This document shows, one piece after another, positions 40,630-51,119 of a stretch of 64,000 nucleotides of DNA. Location: assembly GCA_963778675.1 (NCBI GenBank), contig CAVZVI010000014.1, positions 496,001-560,000 of the forward strand, in the 5' to 3' direction. The notes below the pieces were generated by a model that did not search any database, was not told the origin of the DNA, and worked only from the letters and a program-made list of their open reading frames with translations. The DNA comes from CAWCDJ01 sp963778675. GTDB taxonomy: Bacteria > Acidobacteriota > Terriglobia > Bryobacterales > Bryobacteraceae. Position 1 is the first letter of the stretch; each line of letters begins with the position of its first letter. A program made the translations under genes and the position numbers.

Positions 40630-43600
40630 CTATTCCCGGGCCCCGCCTGCAGTTCGGGGTGCGATGGAATCCAGTAGCGAACGGGCTTCCCGGAGGTCTC
40701 CGGTCTCGAAGCCCTCCGTGAATTGGCGGTACAGGCTCTCGAGGAGGGCTCGGTATTGGGCCGACACCTGCCCCGCCCGGCACATCCGTACCACGGCCCG
40801 CAACGCAGGCAATTTGGCGTCCGTCTGCTGCGCCGCGTCGAGCGCCCGCTGATAGCTCGAAAGGGCCTGCGAGCGGTTGCCGCTCGCGAGCAGAAGGTCG
40901 CCATGGATGCCGTGCAGCTCCGGCGCCGCCCATACTTCTCCGTTCCTGCTCTGGAAAGCCAGGCCATTGGATACATTCGCCAGGGCCTCTGCAGTGCGGC
41001 CTGCCAGCGCGCAGGCCTGGGCGAGGAGGCCATGGTAGAAAGGCAGGCGCAGTTCGGCTCCACTGGCTTTCAGCGCGTCAAAGCCCTTACGGAGCTGGGC
41101 CAAGCCGGCTTCCGGATGCCCTTCGATCGCCCGCGCCCAGCCACCGACAATTTCCGCCATCGACAGGTAGTAGGCGAACTCGTAGCGGCGGCAGACCGCG
41201 ACCGCCTCGTCGGCACGTTCCAGGGCCGACTTGCTGTCACCCAGGAAAACCTGCAGCATGGCGGCGTAGCTTAGAGCGATAGCCAGGCCGAATGGATGGG
41301 AGCCCGCGGCGGCCGCGGAGACCGTTCCGGCGCTCTGCTTCGATGCCAGGTCCGGGTATCCCAGCTGCCAAAGAACGTGGGGTAGATAGGAGCGGCAGAA
41401 CACGCCGATCTCGGGAATGGCGAAGAGGGCCAACTCCGCCGGCGAACAGTTGGCATGATTCGCCAGGGCCTGTTCCATATGCGCTTTCGATTCTTCGTAA
41501 TGCGCCTGGTGAAAACAGACATTCCCCAGCACGAAATGGCCCGCCATTGCCGACACCGCCCGGTTGTCACCGTGCGCCAGCTGAAGAAGTTGCCGGCCCA
41601 GCTCCCGGGATGTCTCCAGTTGGCCGCGAACCACATGGAAGAGCCAGGCGCTGCTCAAAACCGGAACGCCTTGCCCCTTCTCATCCAGCCGCCGGAAGAG
41701 AGCCAGGGCGCCCGAGCTGGCTTCGCCGACTTCCGGGGCGGCATAGCCCAACGTAGTGAACAACGTGCGCACCAGCTCAACCAGCAGCTCAAGTTGTTGT
41801 TTGTCCCGCTGAGCGGTCTCTGGCAGGTCCCGGCAGATCGCGACGGCGCGCCGCAGCAGAGCGGCGGCTTCGGCATCGGCATACCGTTGGTGCGCGACAT
41901 CCGCTGCGCGGCGGTAGTACCGGATTGCCTGTTCCGCCATGCCCGCCTCCTCATAATGCACGGCCAGTTGCCCGCTGACGGCATCGCTGTCTTCCGGGTG
42001 AAGCTCACCCAAAGCGTGCGCTATGCGGCGATGCAGGAATCGCCTGCGCACCGGACTCAACTCCGCGTTGGCGACTTCCCGCAGGCGGTCGTGCGTGAAA
42101 TCGTATTGCGCAGCGCCCTTACCCTCGATGATCCTGCGTTGCCACAGCTCGTCCAAAGCCCGCGAGAGGCTGTCTTCGTCCCAGTCCGTGGCCTTGGCCA
42201 GCAGATCGAACGAGAAGGCCTGGCCGGCGGTTGCCGCCAGCCCGGCCAATTCGTACGCGGGAGGGGTCAGTTGGGCCAACCGGGCGGCGATGACGGCATG
42301 CACTCGCGAACCGGTTTTCACGGTGGACGGGTCCTGTAATCCGGCGCGAACACTCTCGACCACGAACAACGGATTCCCCCGGGTCGAACGGTAGAGCCCG
42401 GCCAATTCCGCGGCATTGAGCTGACGCCCGGCCACCTGGCTACCGAGCGCGGCCGTTTCCTCCGGGTCGAGAGGAAGAAGAGGCAGCTCCATCGCCTGTC
42501 CGGACCGCTGGAGTTCGCTGTAGAGCCGGGTGAACGGATGGTTCCGGTCCGTTTCTTCGGACCGCACCGTCCCCACGACCAAAACCGCGCCCCCTGACTC
42601 GGCTCGAAACAACGAATGGAGCCATTCGAACGAATCCTGGTCACACCACTGCAGGTCGTCGATCACCAGCAGCAGAGGTTTTCGGGCTCCGGCGAAGACG
42701 GCATTCAGAGAGTCATAGAAATGGCCGCGCTGCCAGCCTTCCGTCAGGGGTTGCGGCCTCGGGATGGCGGGGTTCTCCACCAGGACCTCGGGAAGGACGC
42801 GCGCCAACTCCTCCAGTTGCGGGTGAGGCAAATGAGCGCGGGCGGCGCGCAATGGCTCGGCGCGCAGCCATTCGGTCACCGGAGCGTATGCCAGTTGCCC
42901 CTGCGCCGCATAACAGCGCGCTCGCGCTACGGCCGCCTGGCGTCGTGCGCACCAGTCATACAATTCTTCAGCCAGCCGGGACTTGCCGATCCCGGGCTCG
43001 CCCGGGATCGCCGCCAGATGAACGCCGCCGCGCGACGCCAGGTTCCAGCACTCGATGAGCGTCTCCCACTCCCTCTTTCGGCCAATCAGGGGAGACGGCG
43101 CCGCTGCGCCTGCCGGAGGCAATTCCGCCGGCGCGCTTGCCGCCGCCTCCGATTTCAACACCGTTTCGAAGAGCTCCCGCGTGGCAGCGCTTGGCTCCAC
43201 ACCGAGTTCGCGCCGGAGCGTGCGCATGCACTGGTGGTAAGCGCGTAGTGCGCCGGCCCGGTCGTGAATCGCAGCCAGCAGTCGAATCAGGAACTGATGG
43301 TGGGTCTCGCCCAGCGGGTCCTGTGCGACCAGGCGCTCCACACAGCGGATCGCGGCGCGGTAATCGCCAAGTGTCTCGTGTAACGCCGCGAGGCGGCCAA
43401 GGACTTGCGCCGCTTCGCGGCGGTAGCGGTCACGGACGGGATGCACCCACTCGTCGTACAATCCGGGCAGCAAATCGTCCTGGTATAGATCTGCCGCACG
43501 CTCGAGCGACTGAAGTTCTCCATGCGCGTCCCCCCGTTTCGCGGCGCTGTGCGCATCCGTCACGGCGGCACCGAACTCGTCGGCATCTATGGTGCAGGTA

Positions 43601-44049
43601 GGATCCCGCCGCCATTGTACGGAATGATTGTCCGCCGAGAGGAGGTAACATCCCTCCGGCAATGCCCGGCGCAGATGGTGAAGCAATTGGCGCAGATTGG
43701 TGCGCGATTGCGCCTCGGCGGAATCGGGCCACAGGAGGAACGCAAGGTGTTCGCGCGATTGCGCCGCATCGCTGTGCAGTACCAGAAACGCAAGCAACGA
43801 TTGGAGCCGGTTCGTATTGACTGAGGTGATCTGCTTCTCGCCGCGCGTGATCCGGAACCTGCCGAACAGCTCGATCCGGAAATGCTCCGCCCGGGCGCCG
43901 GCGGGAAGCATCTGTTCGGCCTGCCGGCGTAACTCGGAATCACCCTCGCATAGCTGGTCGAGCAGGGCCGGGCGGTCGCTGGATGCGACCCTCTCAGCTT
44001 GCTCGACAATCGATTTCAGCCGCCGCCAGCGCTCCCCCTCCATACCCAA
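40630..44049 (-). CDS. SARP/BTAD transcriptional regulator with AAA ATPase and TPR domains
   Basis: The 1139-residue protein has, in order: a short helical leader (1-50, RWRRLKSIVEQAERV) like the one that precedes acidobacterial Ser/Thr kinases; an OmpR-type winged helix (about 55-150, FGRFRITRGEK); a BTAD domain (about 155-300, ending ELGVEPSAATRELFE); a signalling ATPase with Walker A GEPGIGKS (350-357) and Walker B LLLVIDDLQW (459-468); and C-terminal TPR repeats (about 650-1120). It is the AfsR/MalT-like type that turns signals into transcription. It lies downstream of the second Oar-like receptor on the same strand. Confidence 0.88.
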   Translation of the reverse strand: MGMEGERWRRLKSIVEQAERVASSDRPALLDQLCEGDSELRRQAEQMLPAGARAEHFRIELFGRFRITRGEKQITSVNTNRLQSLLAFLVLHSDAAQSREHLAFLLWPDSAEAQSRTNLRQLLHHLRRALPEGCYLLSADNHSVQWRRDPTCTIDADEFGAAVTDAHSAAKRGDAHGELQSLERAADLYQDDLLPGLYDEWVHPVRDRYRREAAQVLGRLAALHETLGDYRAAIRCVERLVAQDPLGETHHQFLIRLLAAIHDRAGALRAYHQCMRTLRRELGVEPSAATRELFETVLKSEAAASAPAELPPAGAAAPSPLIGRKREWETLIECWNLASRGGVHLAAIPGEPGIGKSRLAEELYDWCARRQAAVARARCYAAQGQLAYAPVTEWLRAEPLRAARAHLPHPQLEELARVLPEVLVENPAIPRPQPLTEGWQRGHFYDSLNAVFAGARKPLLLVIDDLQWCDQDSFEWLHSLFRAESGGAVLVVGTVRSEETDRNHPFTRLYSELQRSGQAMELPLLPLDPEETAALGSQVAGRQLNAAELAGLYRSTRGNPLFVVESVRAGLQDPSTVKTGSRVHAVIAARLAQLTPPAYELAGLAATAGQAFSFDLLAKATDWDEDSLSRALDELWQRRIIEGKGAAQYDFTHDRLREVANAELSPVRRRFLHRRIAHALGELHPEDSDAVSGQLAVHYEEAGMAEQAIRYYRRAADVAHQRYADAEAAALLRRAVAICRDLPETAQRDKQQLELLVELVRTLFTTLGYAAPEVGEASSGALALFRRLDEKGQGVPVLSSAWLFHVVRGQLETSRELGRQLLQLAHGDNRAVSAMAGHFVLGNVCFHQAHYEESKAHMEQALANHANCSPAELALFAIPEIGVFCRSYLPHVLWQLGYPDLASKQSAGTVSAAAAGSHPFGLAIALSYAAMLQVFLGDSKSALERADEAVAVCRRYEFAYYLSMAEIVGGWARAIEGHPEAGLAQLRKGFDALKASGAELRLPFYHGLLAQACALAGRTAEALANVSNGLAFQSRNGEVWAAPELHGIHGDLLLASGNRSQALSSYQRALDAAQQTDAKLPALRAVVRMCRAGQVSAQYRALLESLYRQFTEGFETGDLREARSLLDSIAPRTAGGARE

Positions 44050-44174
44050 AAACGTGGCTTAATGATACCAGGATCCAACCGCCGGACGAGCGGAAACCGA
44101 GTTCGAGCGACTTCGGAAGCTGCGTTTCCGTTACTTGCCGGCAGCCGCGGTGTCACAGAGCGTCGCCTGAATGC

Positions 44175-47100
44175 TTAGAACTTCAGCTTCAACGAGAGCT
44201 GGAGCTGGCGCGACGTGCCGAAATCCCCGGCGGGGAAACGAGTGCCGCCCGTGATCAGGCCAAAAGTGCCGGAACCCACGGTCGATACCGGCTGCGTGAA
44301 GTTGGTCCGATTGAAGAGGTCGAATGCTTCGGCCCGGATCTCCAGGTTCAAACGCTCCGAAGACAGGAGCCGGACGTTCTTGGTCACGGAGAAATCGGTG
44401 CTCAACAAGCCCGGGCCAATGATTACATTGCGGCCCAGGTTGCCGAATCCTAGGACGGTGCCGGGCGTAGTGCCCTGGTTGATAAAGACCGACGGATTTT
44501 GAATATAATCCACCGATGTGGCGCTTCCGTTGGAACCCGGAGTGAAACCGGTGACGACCGGTCCGGTAACGTCCGGCCGCAGTACCCCGGCGCCGGCGAA
44601 GGAGGTGTTACTCAGGTGGAAGTTGATCGGGTTTCCGCTCTGTACTGTCTCGATCACCGAAAACGCCCAACCTTCCTTTAGCCGGTTTCCATGGAACGGC
44701 AGTTGGTAGATTCCGCTCAGCACGAAGTGGTGCCGCGCGTCGAAATCCGAGAGTCCGCGATCGCCGCGAAGGTTGTAGCTGTCCTGAACGACCAGCCCCT
44801 GGACATTGCGCGAGTTGTCATCGATGGATTTCGAGAACGTATAGGAGGTACTGAACTGGAGGCCCTTGCTAAGGTGCTTGTCCAGCTTGATCCACAGACC
44901 GTTATAAGAAGAGTTCCCGACGCTTTCGTATACCGGGATATTCGATAGCGGCATCCCCGGATCGATCGGGCTGTTTGCCGCGAGAGCGGCAAAGGGACGA
45001 ACGCCGCCGACCGGCTGGTTGTAGTTGCGCTGGATGTTGAGGTCCGAGCCTTTGCTGCCGAAATACCCGACCATCAGCCCATAAGTGTTACCGAGCGCCT
45101 GTTCCACGTTGAAATTCCACTCCGAGACGTACGCGTCTCGGTAGCTGTGCGCGACGGAAACCGGTGAGACGCTGCCGCTGGCGGCGGAATAGGCGTTGGC
45201 CAGGGTCACGTATGGAGTTGCAGTGCTGGGCGCAAAGGAAATCGGAAACGCGTAGGGAGGATTGGAAGCCAGACCGGTCACCAGGCCCAGGGTCGGCTGG
45301 TCGGTCATGATCGCGTAGGCGCCGCGAACCACGGTGCGGCCATTCTTGAACGGATCCCAGGCCAGACCCAGACGCGGCTCGAAATTCAGGGCGTTCTGAT
45401 TGTACGCGAGGCTCGGGCCGCCCGTCTGCCCGACGTGCTGCAAGGTGTCCGTGACGGGGTCGAACACCACGAAGCGGCTCTCCGCTTCGGTCGGCGTGCC
45501 ATAGTAGTCGTAGCGGAGTCCGAGCGAAAGCGTCAGGGTAGGTGTCGCCTTCCAGGTATCGGTGACAAAAGCGCCCAGCGAATTCCCGTAAGTGCGGTTG
45601 GAGCGATCCGACACGTTGGCGGTGAACCCGGTGGCATGGTCGGCCAGAAAGTCGCTGATGCTGGCGAACCTGAAAGTGCCCGGCGTATAAGAGAAGTTGT
45701 CCGAATTCTGACGGCGGAACTCGCCTCCTACTTTGATCGAGTGATTCCCCCGGACCCAGCTCAGCGTGTCGGAAAGGACTCCGACATTGTCGCCGCGACC
45801 CTGCGGAAAGCCGTTGATGCCTCCAAACGTGAAGGCGCCCGAGACCGTGATCTGCGGCAGTCCGATGGCCGCCGTCACGCCGCTGTTGATGCCGTAGGAG
45901 GAGGCGCTGAGCGTGTTGTCACCGGCGAACGTGATGTGGATACGGTTGAAGCCCAGGCGCGCTTCATTCACGAGGGTCGGGCTGATCACCCACGAATCAT
46001 TAATGGTGAGCAACTGGCGGTTGCCGTTTCTCTGGTCGCCGCCGCCCGGAAAGCTGTTGCCATCGGTGGAAGGCGGCTCGTTGCGTTCGTCGCGCTGGAT
46101 TGCGTAATAGAAATTGAGGCGCTGCTTTTCGGAGAAAACCTGGCTGAAATTCACGGTGCCCTGCTCGATGTTCACGGGCGCCACCGCCGACGAGACAAAC
46201 TGGTTGGTGCCCGAGTTAGCCGCGGGAATCAGCGGCAGCAGGTTCTGAATCAGCGGATCGCTCGATGTCTGCGCCTGGGTCCGCTGGGCCGCCGAAAGCG
46301 TGGTCGCCGATAGGGGCACGGCCTGGCGCTGCCGGAGCGATTCGAAGGTCAAAAAGGCGAAGGTCTTGTCTTTGACCAGCGCACCCCCGGCGTCGCCGCC
46401 GAACTGGTTCCGCTTGAACGGCGACTGCGGGTTGGAGACGAGATTGCCGCCGGAACCGACGAATGTCGGGTTGGAGAAGTTGCGGGCATCCAGGTCGTTG
46501 TTTCGAAGGAACTCGTACGCCTCCCCGTGCCATTGGTCGACGCCCGCGCGGGTCGCTATGTTTACGATCGAACCCGAGTTCCGCCCGTATTCGGCGCTGA
46601 AGGTGGAATTGTCCACCTTGAACTCTTCCACCGTGTTGATGGTCGGCTGGAAGGTGATCTGGTTCTGGTTCGGATCGTTCAGATTGATGCCGTTGATCAT
46701 GAAATTGACGCTGTCTTCGCGCGCGCCCGCGGAGTTGAACGAGAAGGAACCCTGGCCGCGCAAAGGCGAGGTGAGGAATCCGTTGGCGGGCGGCACCACG
46801 GAGCCCGGGATCAGCAGCGCGAGGTCCACGAAGTGGCGTCCGTTCAGCGGGATTTCCTGCACGGTGTTCTGGTTGACGACGCTGCCGACCGATACCGAAC
46901 TGGCGTCGATCACCGGCGGCGCGGCAACCACCTCGACGGTCTCGGTGCTGGACGCAACCTTCAGCGAGAAGTCCTGCTTGACGGTGCTGCCGACAGGGAC
47001 CTCTACGTTACTTGCCGTCGTGGCGGCCATGCCGGGAGCCTTCACGGATACCCGGTACGAGCCCACGGGCAAGGCCGGCACCTGGTAGATTCCGCTGGAG

Positions 47101-47300
47101 TCGGTGGTAGTCGCACGATCTTCTCCCGTGCGCTCGTTGTGGACTAAGATAGGAGCGCCGGGGATAGCCGCGCCGGAAGTATCGGTGACGGTGCCTCGAA
47201 TCGTTCCGGTAGACTGCGGGAAAGCGATGCCTGCGAGGGCAAGAAACACCACGAGAATGCCGGAGACCGCGCTCCAGCGGAAACGCAAACCAAGTAACAT
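44175..47300 (-). CDS. Oar-like TonB-dependent receptor
   Basis: The 1041-residue protein has a signal peptide (LVVFLALAGIAFPQ), then a carboxypeptidase-regulatory domain (GTIRGTVTDTSGAAIPGAPI, about 32-115). A plug segment follows with NGRHFVDLALLIPG and INGINLNDPNQNQ. A beta-barrel ends at LQLSLKLKF with the terminal aromatic. This is the standard acidobacterial Oar-type receptor. The ligand is unknown. ATG 47300 follows AGGAG and gives a proper signal peptide. An extended -10 lies upstream. The neighbouring SARP regulator and CheB-CheR hybrid may control it (inference). Confidence 0.9.
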   Translation of the reverse strand: MLLGLRFRWSAVSGILVVFLALAGIAFPQSTGTIRGTVTDTSGAAIPGAPILVHNERTGEDRATTTDSSGIYQVPALPVGSYRVSVKAPGMAATTASNVEVPVGSTVKQDFSLKVASSTETVEVVAAPPVIDASSVSVGSVVNQNTVQEIPLNGRHFVDLALLIPGSVVPPANGFLTSPLRGQGSFSFNSAGAREDSVNFMINGINLNDPNQNQITFQPTINTVEEFKVDNSTFSAEYGRNSGSIVNIATRAGVDQWHGEAYEFLRNNDLDARNFSNPTFVGSGGNLVSNPQSPFKRNQFGGDAGGALVKDKTFAFLTFESLRQRQAVPLSATTLSAAQRTQAQTSSDPLIQNLLPLIPAANSGTNQFVSSAVAPVNIEQGTVNFSQVFSEKQRLNFYYAIQRDERNEPPSTDGNSFPGGGDQRNGNRQLLTINDSWVISPTLVNEARLGFNRIHITFAGDNTLSASSYGINSGVTAAIGLPQITVSGAFTFGGINGFPQGRGDNVGVLSDTLSWVRGNHSIKVGGEFRRQNSDNFSYTPGTFRFASISDFLADHATGFTANVSDRSNRTYGNSLGAFVTDTWKATPTLTLSLGLRYDYYGTPTEAESRFVVFDPVTDTLQHVGQTGGPSLAYNQNALNFEPRLGLAWDPFKNGRTVVRGAYAIMTDQPTLGLVTGLASNPPYAFPISFAPSTATPYVTLANAYSAASGSVSPVSVAHSYRDAYVSEWNFNVEQALGNTYGLMVGYFGSKGSDLNIQRNYNQPVGGVRPFAALAANSPIDPGMPLSNIPVYESVGNSSYNGLWIKLDKHLSKGLQFSTSYTFSKSIDDNSRNVQGLVVQDSYNLRGDRGLSDFDARHHFVLSGIYQLPFHGNRLKEGWAFSVIETVQSGNPINFHLSNTSFAGAGVLRPDVTGPVVTGFTPGSNGSATSVDYIQNPSVFINQGTTPGTVLGFGNLGRNVIIGPGLLSTDFSVTKNVRLLSSERLNLEIRAEAFDLFNRTNFTQPVSTVGSGTFGLITGGTRFPAGDFGTSRQLQLSLKLKF

Positions 47301-47336
47301 TGTTTTGCTCCTAACCTCTGAGAGAGACTTGGAGGA

Positions 47337-47345
47337 ATTGTAACA
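47337..47345 (-). promoter_or_regulatory. Extended -10 of the second Oar-like receptor
   Basis: On the minus strand the sequence reads TGTTACAAT, an extended -10 (TGn plus TACAAT), about 37 bases before the ATG. No strong -35 is visible, which fits an extended -10 promoter. Confidence 0.5.
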
Positions 47346-47412
47346 TGCCGGAGGGTGCCGCAGATCGCAGTAACGCGTAAACTCTTCAGGCACGGCGCAG
47401 CGCGGCACGCAA

Positions 47413-50400
47413 TCAAGCGCGCGCCGGTGACGGAGGGATGCAGTCCTTAACCTTGGCGGCGAGTTGCATCACGGTGTAAGGCTTTTGAAAAAACCCGGCA
47501 ACGTTCTTACCCGCGAAGCGCGCCTCTACGTCCACATCGCCCAGGCCAGTGCACACGATCACGGAGATATCCGTCCGGATTCTCCGCATTCGCTCCAGCG
47601 TTTCCAATCCGTCCATTCCCGGCATGGCCACGTCGAGCAGCACGAGTCCGATCTCACCCGATCTCTCCTGGAACAAACGGACTCCCTCCCGGCCGTCTTG
47701 AGCCAGTAGCACAGTGTAACCGTATAGTTCCAAGGCCGACTTCGTGAAACTCCGAATCATCTCCTCATCGTCCACGACCAGAACGGTCCCGGCGCCGCGG
47801 AGGTCTTCGCGAATCCCCTGTTCCTCGACCTCCGGTGGCATGTTCTCGGTGGCCGGGAAGAGCAGCCGGAAACAGCTGCCCCGGCCGGGAATGCTGCGGA
47901 CCTGTACCGCCCCCTTGTGCTTCCGTACGACGCCCAGGACCGCGGCGAGCCCTAGTCCCCGACCCGTAAACTTTGTAGTGAAAAACGGGTCGAAGATCCT
48001 CGCGATCGTCTTTGCGTCCATTCCCGATCCGTTGTCCTGGACTTCCAGAAAGATGTATTCGCCGGGCGCCAACGGCTCGTTCGGATGCAGGTCCGGCATC
48101 GGCTTACTCGTTACAGTCTGTCTGCCCGTGCTCACGAGAATGATGCCCCCGGCTTCGCCCATCGCTTCGGCTGCATTGATGATCAGATTCATCACGACCT
48201 GCTGCATCTGGCCCTTATCGGTCAGCAGCAGAGGAAGATTCCTGTCGAGTTCCAGCTTGAGTTGCACATTGTGGGGGATGGAGGAATGAGTGAGACTGCC
48301 GGTCTGAATCACTGCATCGGAGAGGTCGACACGTTCCAAGTAAAATCGGCCCTTACCCGCGTAGGCGAGAAGCTGCCGCGTCAAATCCGCCGCCCGCTCT
48401 CCGCCGCTGATGATGTTGCCTACTGCCGTTCTTCGGGGATCATTGGCGGGAACGCTGTTCAACAGCAGACTTGCGTGCCCCAGGATGCCCGTCAGCAGAT
48501 TGTTGAAGTCATGGGCAACCCCAGCCGCGAGATAGCCGATGGCTTCCATCTTCTGCGATTGCCTCAGGTGCTCCTCGGCGCGCCGGATTTCGGTCACATC
48601 TTCGATCGCCAGCAGGATCCGCTGCTCCCGCTGGAACCGGCGCGCGTTCATGACCAGCATTCGCCGACCTCCCGAACGAGGCTCGTATTCCACCTCGAAA
48701 TCTTCCATGACATGGTTCGCGGGTAAGATATCCTCGAGCAGCAGCCGCAGCCGTGGAATGCTCCAGTGGCCGCCTTCCAATTCGTATATGAAGCGGTGTT
48801 CTACGTCGGCCTGGGTTACACCGAATGTGCGATAAAAGGCTTGGTTAGCTCTGAGCACTCGAAGGTCCGGCCCCAACACGACGAGCGAGGAGCGAACGGT
48901 GTCGATTGTGGCCTGCGCGAACTCGCGAGCGCTCTCGAGTTCGGCGTTTCGGATCTGCAGTTCCTGGTTGACCGTGGTCAACTCCTCATTGGTGGCCTCG
49001 AGCTCCTCTTTCGAGCTTTCCAACTCTTCGTTAAGGCTCTGCAGTTCTTCGTTCGAAGCAACAACTTCCTCGTTGGCGGCTTCCTGCTCGCTAATGACCG
49101 ACTCCAGACGCGCCCGGCTGGAGGCGAGCTCTTTCCGGAGGCGGCTGATGCGCATCTCGCCATCGGCCCCCGCATCAGGGGCCGAAATTTTCCCGGGTTC
49201 GGCGTTCGTCTCAACCCGCGATGCCTGGTCCTCAAACACGATCAGAAAGTACTGGCGGTCCGGTCCGAGCGGTGTGATTTCGGCGCTGACGACTTCATCG
49301 GAGGGGCGTCCCCCAAGTTTCACCCGCTCGCAACGGATCGACTGGCCCGCTCTGCCGGCGGACCGGACCGCACTTTTCAGAGCGTCTTGTTGATCGGAGT
49401 CAACCACGTTCAGGGTCCGGCCGGCGATGCCGGGAGCGCTTGCCAGCAGGCCGGCGCTCTCCCCGCCCGAAACCGCGCGGAGCTCCCTGTCGACGACCAC
49501 CCACGGCGCGCCGTAGCTCTCCACCATCACCTGGTAAGCGCGATGGCGGAGATCGATTCTGCGCTGCTCCCGCGCCGCCGGACCCCGTTGCGGCTGGCGA
49601 GAGGCCGCCTTCCTGCCGCTCTTGAAGGCCGGGCGCGTGGCGGAATCCTGCCTCACGTAAAGACGCGCCGCCTTATCCAGCGGGGCAAACAGTTCGGGTG
49701 AGGAGCTTGCCGTTTCGGACTTCCCCAGAAGCAGAATGCCTCCGGGATTGAGAGCGAAGTGGAACCGGGCAAGGGCTTGCTCATGCATCCAATCCATGTA
49801 GATCAGCACATTCCGGCAACTGACCAGGTCCATTCGTGAGAACGGTGGGTCGGTCAGCAGGTCGTGCCGGGAGAAAATGCACTGGTCCCGAAGCCTTCTA
49901 CTGATACGGAACTCCCGCCCCATCCGCACGAAGAAGCGATCCAGACGCTCCGGCGAAACATCCGCGGCGATATTCTCGAGGTACACACCCCGCCGGGCCT
50001 TTTCAATGGCGGCCTCATTGATGTCGGTCGCGAAAACCTGCACCGGGACGTGGCTCAGCATCTGTTCCGCTGCTTCGACAAAGCAGATCGCAATGGAGTA
50101 GGCTTCCTCCCCGGTGGAACACCCCGGCACCCATATCCTCACGCCTCGATCCGGAGGAGTCTTCCGGATCAGCGCCGGAAATACCCTGTGGGCCAAGATC
50201 TCGAAGGCGTCGGGGTCGCGGAAAAAGTGCGTGACGCGGATCAGAATATCTTGCGCCAGGGACTGCAGTTCATCCGGGTTCTCTTTCATGTGCTCGATGT
50301 AGTTGCGGAGGCTCCCCTGCTTGAGCAATCCGATTCGCCGCAGGGCCCGGCGCCGCACAGTCGACTGCCGGTACAGGCTGAAGTCGATGCCGGTACCGGT

Positions 50401-51111
50401 GCGCAGCAGGTCGAGAAGATCCTCAAAACCTTCTGGATCTGGAAATTGCGCGGGGCCTTCTGGGATGTTGCGATGGATGATTCGAGGCTCGCGGGCGATT
50501 CTGGCCAGTTCCGCGGCGATTTCCGCCGCCGGCAGAACGAAATCGACGCAACCGGTGGCGATGGCGTTACGCGGCATGCCGTCGAACTTCGCTAACGCCG
50601 GGTCCTGTGCGAAAACGACGCCGCCTTCCTCGGCGACCGCCTGCACCCCTAGCGCTCCATCGGACCCCGTCCCTGAGAGAATCACCGCGACCGCCATGCT
50701 CTTCCGGCTCGCAGCAAGGGATCGCAGGAAGGCGTCGATCGTTGTTCCGGCCGCCGCCCTCGCCTTCAGCGCGAGCACGAGACCTGACATCGTCATAGCG
50801 GCGTTGGGAGGGATTACGTAGACGTGGTTGGGCAACATAACTGTGCCGCCCTCTACCTGGGTTACCGGCATTGCGGATTCTCTGGAGAGCAGCTGAGCCA
50901 GCATGCTCTCATGATCGGGGGCCAGATGCTGGATCAGGACGAAGGCCATTCCCGTGTCGGTGGGCAGGTCTCGCAATAGCTCTGTGAACGCCTCCAGTCC
51001 TCCCGCCGAAGCGCCCACCGCAACTACCGCAAATGGCTCCTCAGGTTTGTCCCCACCGGACTCCGAACCTGAAGATGCTGGCTCACCGGCCGTATCCGAG
51101 GTTAGGCTCAC
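47413..51111 (-). CDS. CheB-CheR-PAS-histidine kinase-receiver hybrid
   Basis: The 1232-residue protein has a CheB methylesterase (about 28-210; Ser in VGASAGG at 35, His in IQHLAPDHE at 62, Asp in SGTGSDG at 151). A CheR methyltransferase (about 240-500; CSTGEEAYS, SCRNVLIYM) follows, then a long coiled coil (about 655-730, NEEL repeats) and a PAS domain. The kinase core has HDFNNLLTGILGHASLL, NLIINAAEAMG and GRGLGLAAVLG. The C-terminal receiver (about 1105-1225) has VVDDEE and LLDVAMPG. It may modify receptors and signal through its own kinase. GTG 51111 is chosen; its -10 is eight bases away. Confidence 0.92.
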   Translation of the reverse strand: MSLTSDTAGEPASSGSESGGDKPEEPFAVVAVGASAGGLEAFTELLRDLPTDTGMAFVLIQHLAPDHESMLAQLLSRESAMPVTQVEGGTVMLPNHVYVIPPNAAMTMSGLVLALKARAAAGTTIDAFLRSLAASRKSMAVAVILSGTGSDGALGVQAVAEEGGVVFAQDPALAKFDGMPRNAIATGCVDFVLPAAEIAAELARIAREPRIIHRNIPEGPAQFPDPEGFEDLLDLLRTGTGIDFSLYRQSTVRRRALRRIGLLKQGSLRNYIEHMKENPDELQSLAQDILIRVTHFFRDPDAFEILAHRVFPALIRKTPPDRGVRIWVPGCSTGEEAYSIAICFVEAAEQMLSHVPVQVFATDINEAAIEKARRGVYLENIAADVSPERLDRFFVRMGREFRISRRLRDQCIFSRHDLLTDPPFSRMDLVSCRNVLIYMDWMHEQALARFHFALNPGGILLLGKSETASSSPELFAPLDKAARLYVRQDSATRPAFKSGRKAASRQPQRGPAAREQRRIDLRHRAYQVMVESYGAPWVVVDRELRAVSGGESAGLLASAPGIAGRTLNVVDSDQQDALKSAVRSAGRAGQSIRCERVKLGGRPSDEVVSAEITPLGPDRQYFLIVFEDQASRVETNAEPGKISAPDAGADGEMRISRLRKELASSRARLESVISEQEAANEEVVASNEELQSLNEELESSKEELEATNEELTTVNQELQIRNAELESAREFAQATIDTVRSSLVVLGPDLRVLRANQAFYRTFGVTQADVEHRFIYELEGGHWSIPRLRLLLEDILPANHVMEDFEVEYEPRSGGRRMLVMNARRFQREQRILLAIEDVTEIRRAEEHLRQSQKMEAIGYLAAGVAHDFNNLLTGILGHASLLLNSVPANDPRRTAVGNIISGGERAADLTRQLLAYAGKGRFYLERVDLSDAVIQTGSLTHSSIPHNVQLKLELDRNLPLLLTDKGQMQQVVMNLIINAAEAMGEAGGIILVSTGRQTVTSKPMPDLHPNEPLAPGEYIFLEVQDNGSGMDAKTIARIFDPFFTTKFTGRGLGLAAVLGVVRKHKGAVQVRSIPGRGSCFRLLFPATENMPPEVEEQGIREDLRGAGTVLVVDDEEMIRSFTKSALELYGYTVLLAQDGREGVRLFQERSGEIGLVLLDVAMPGMDGLETLERMRRIRTDISVIVCTGLGDVDVEARFAGKNVAGFFQKPYTVMQLAAKVKDCIPPSPARA

Positions 51112-51119
51112 CCAGAAAC

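Noticed and set aside
44091..44130. CGGAAAC/GTTTCCG inverted repeat upstream of the SARP gene
   Set aside because: Only 7 bases with a 26-base loop; likely chance in this GC-rich gap.
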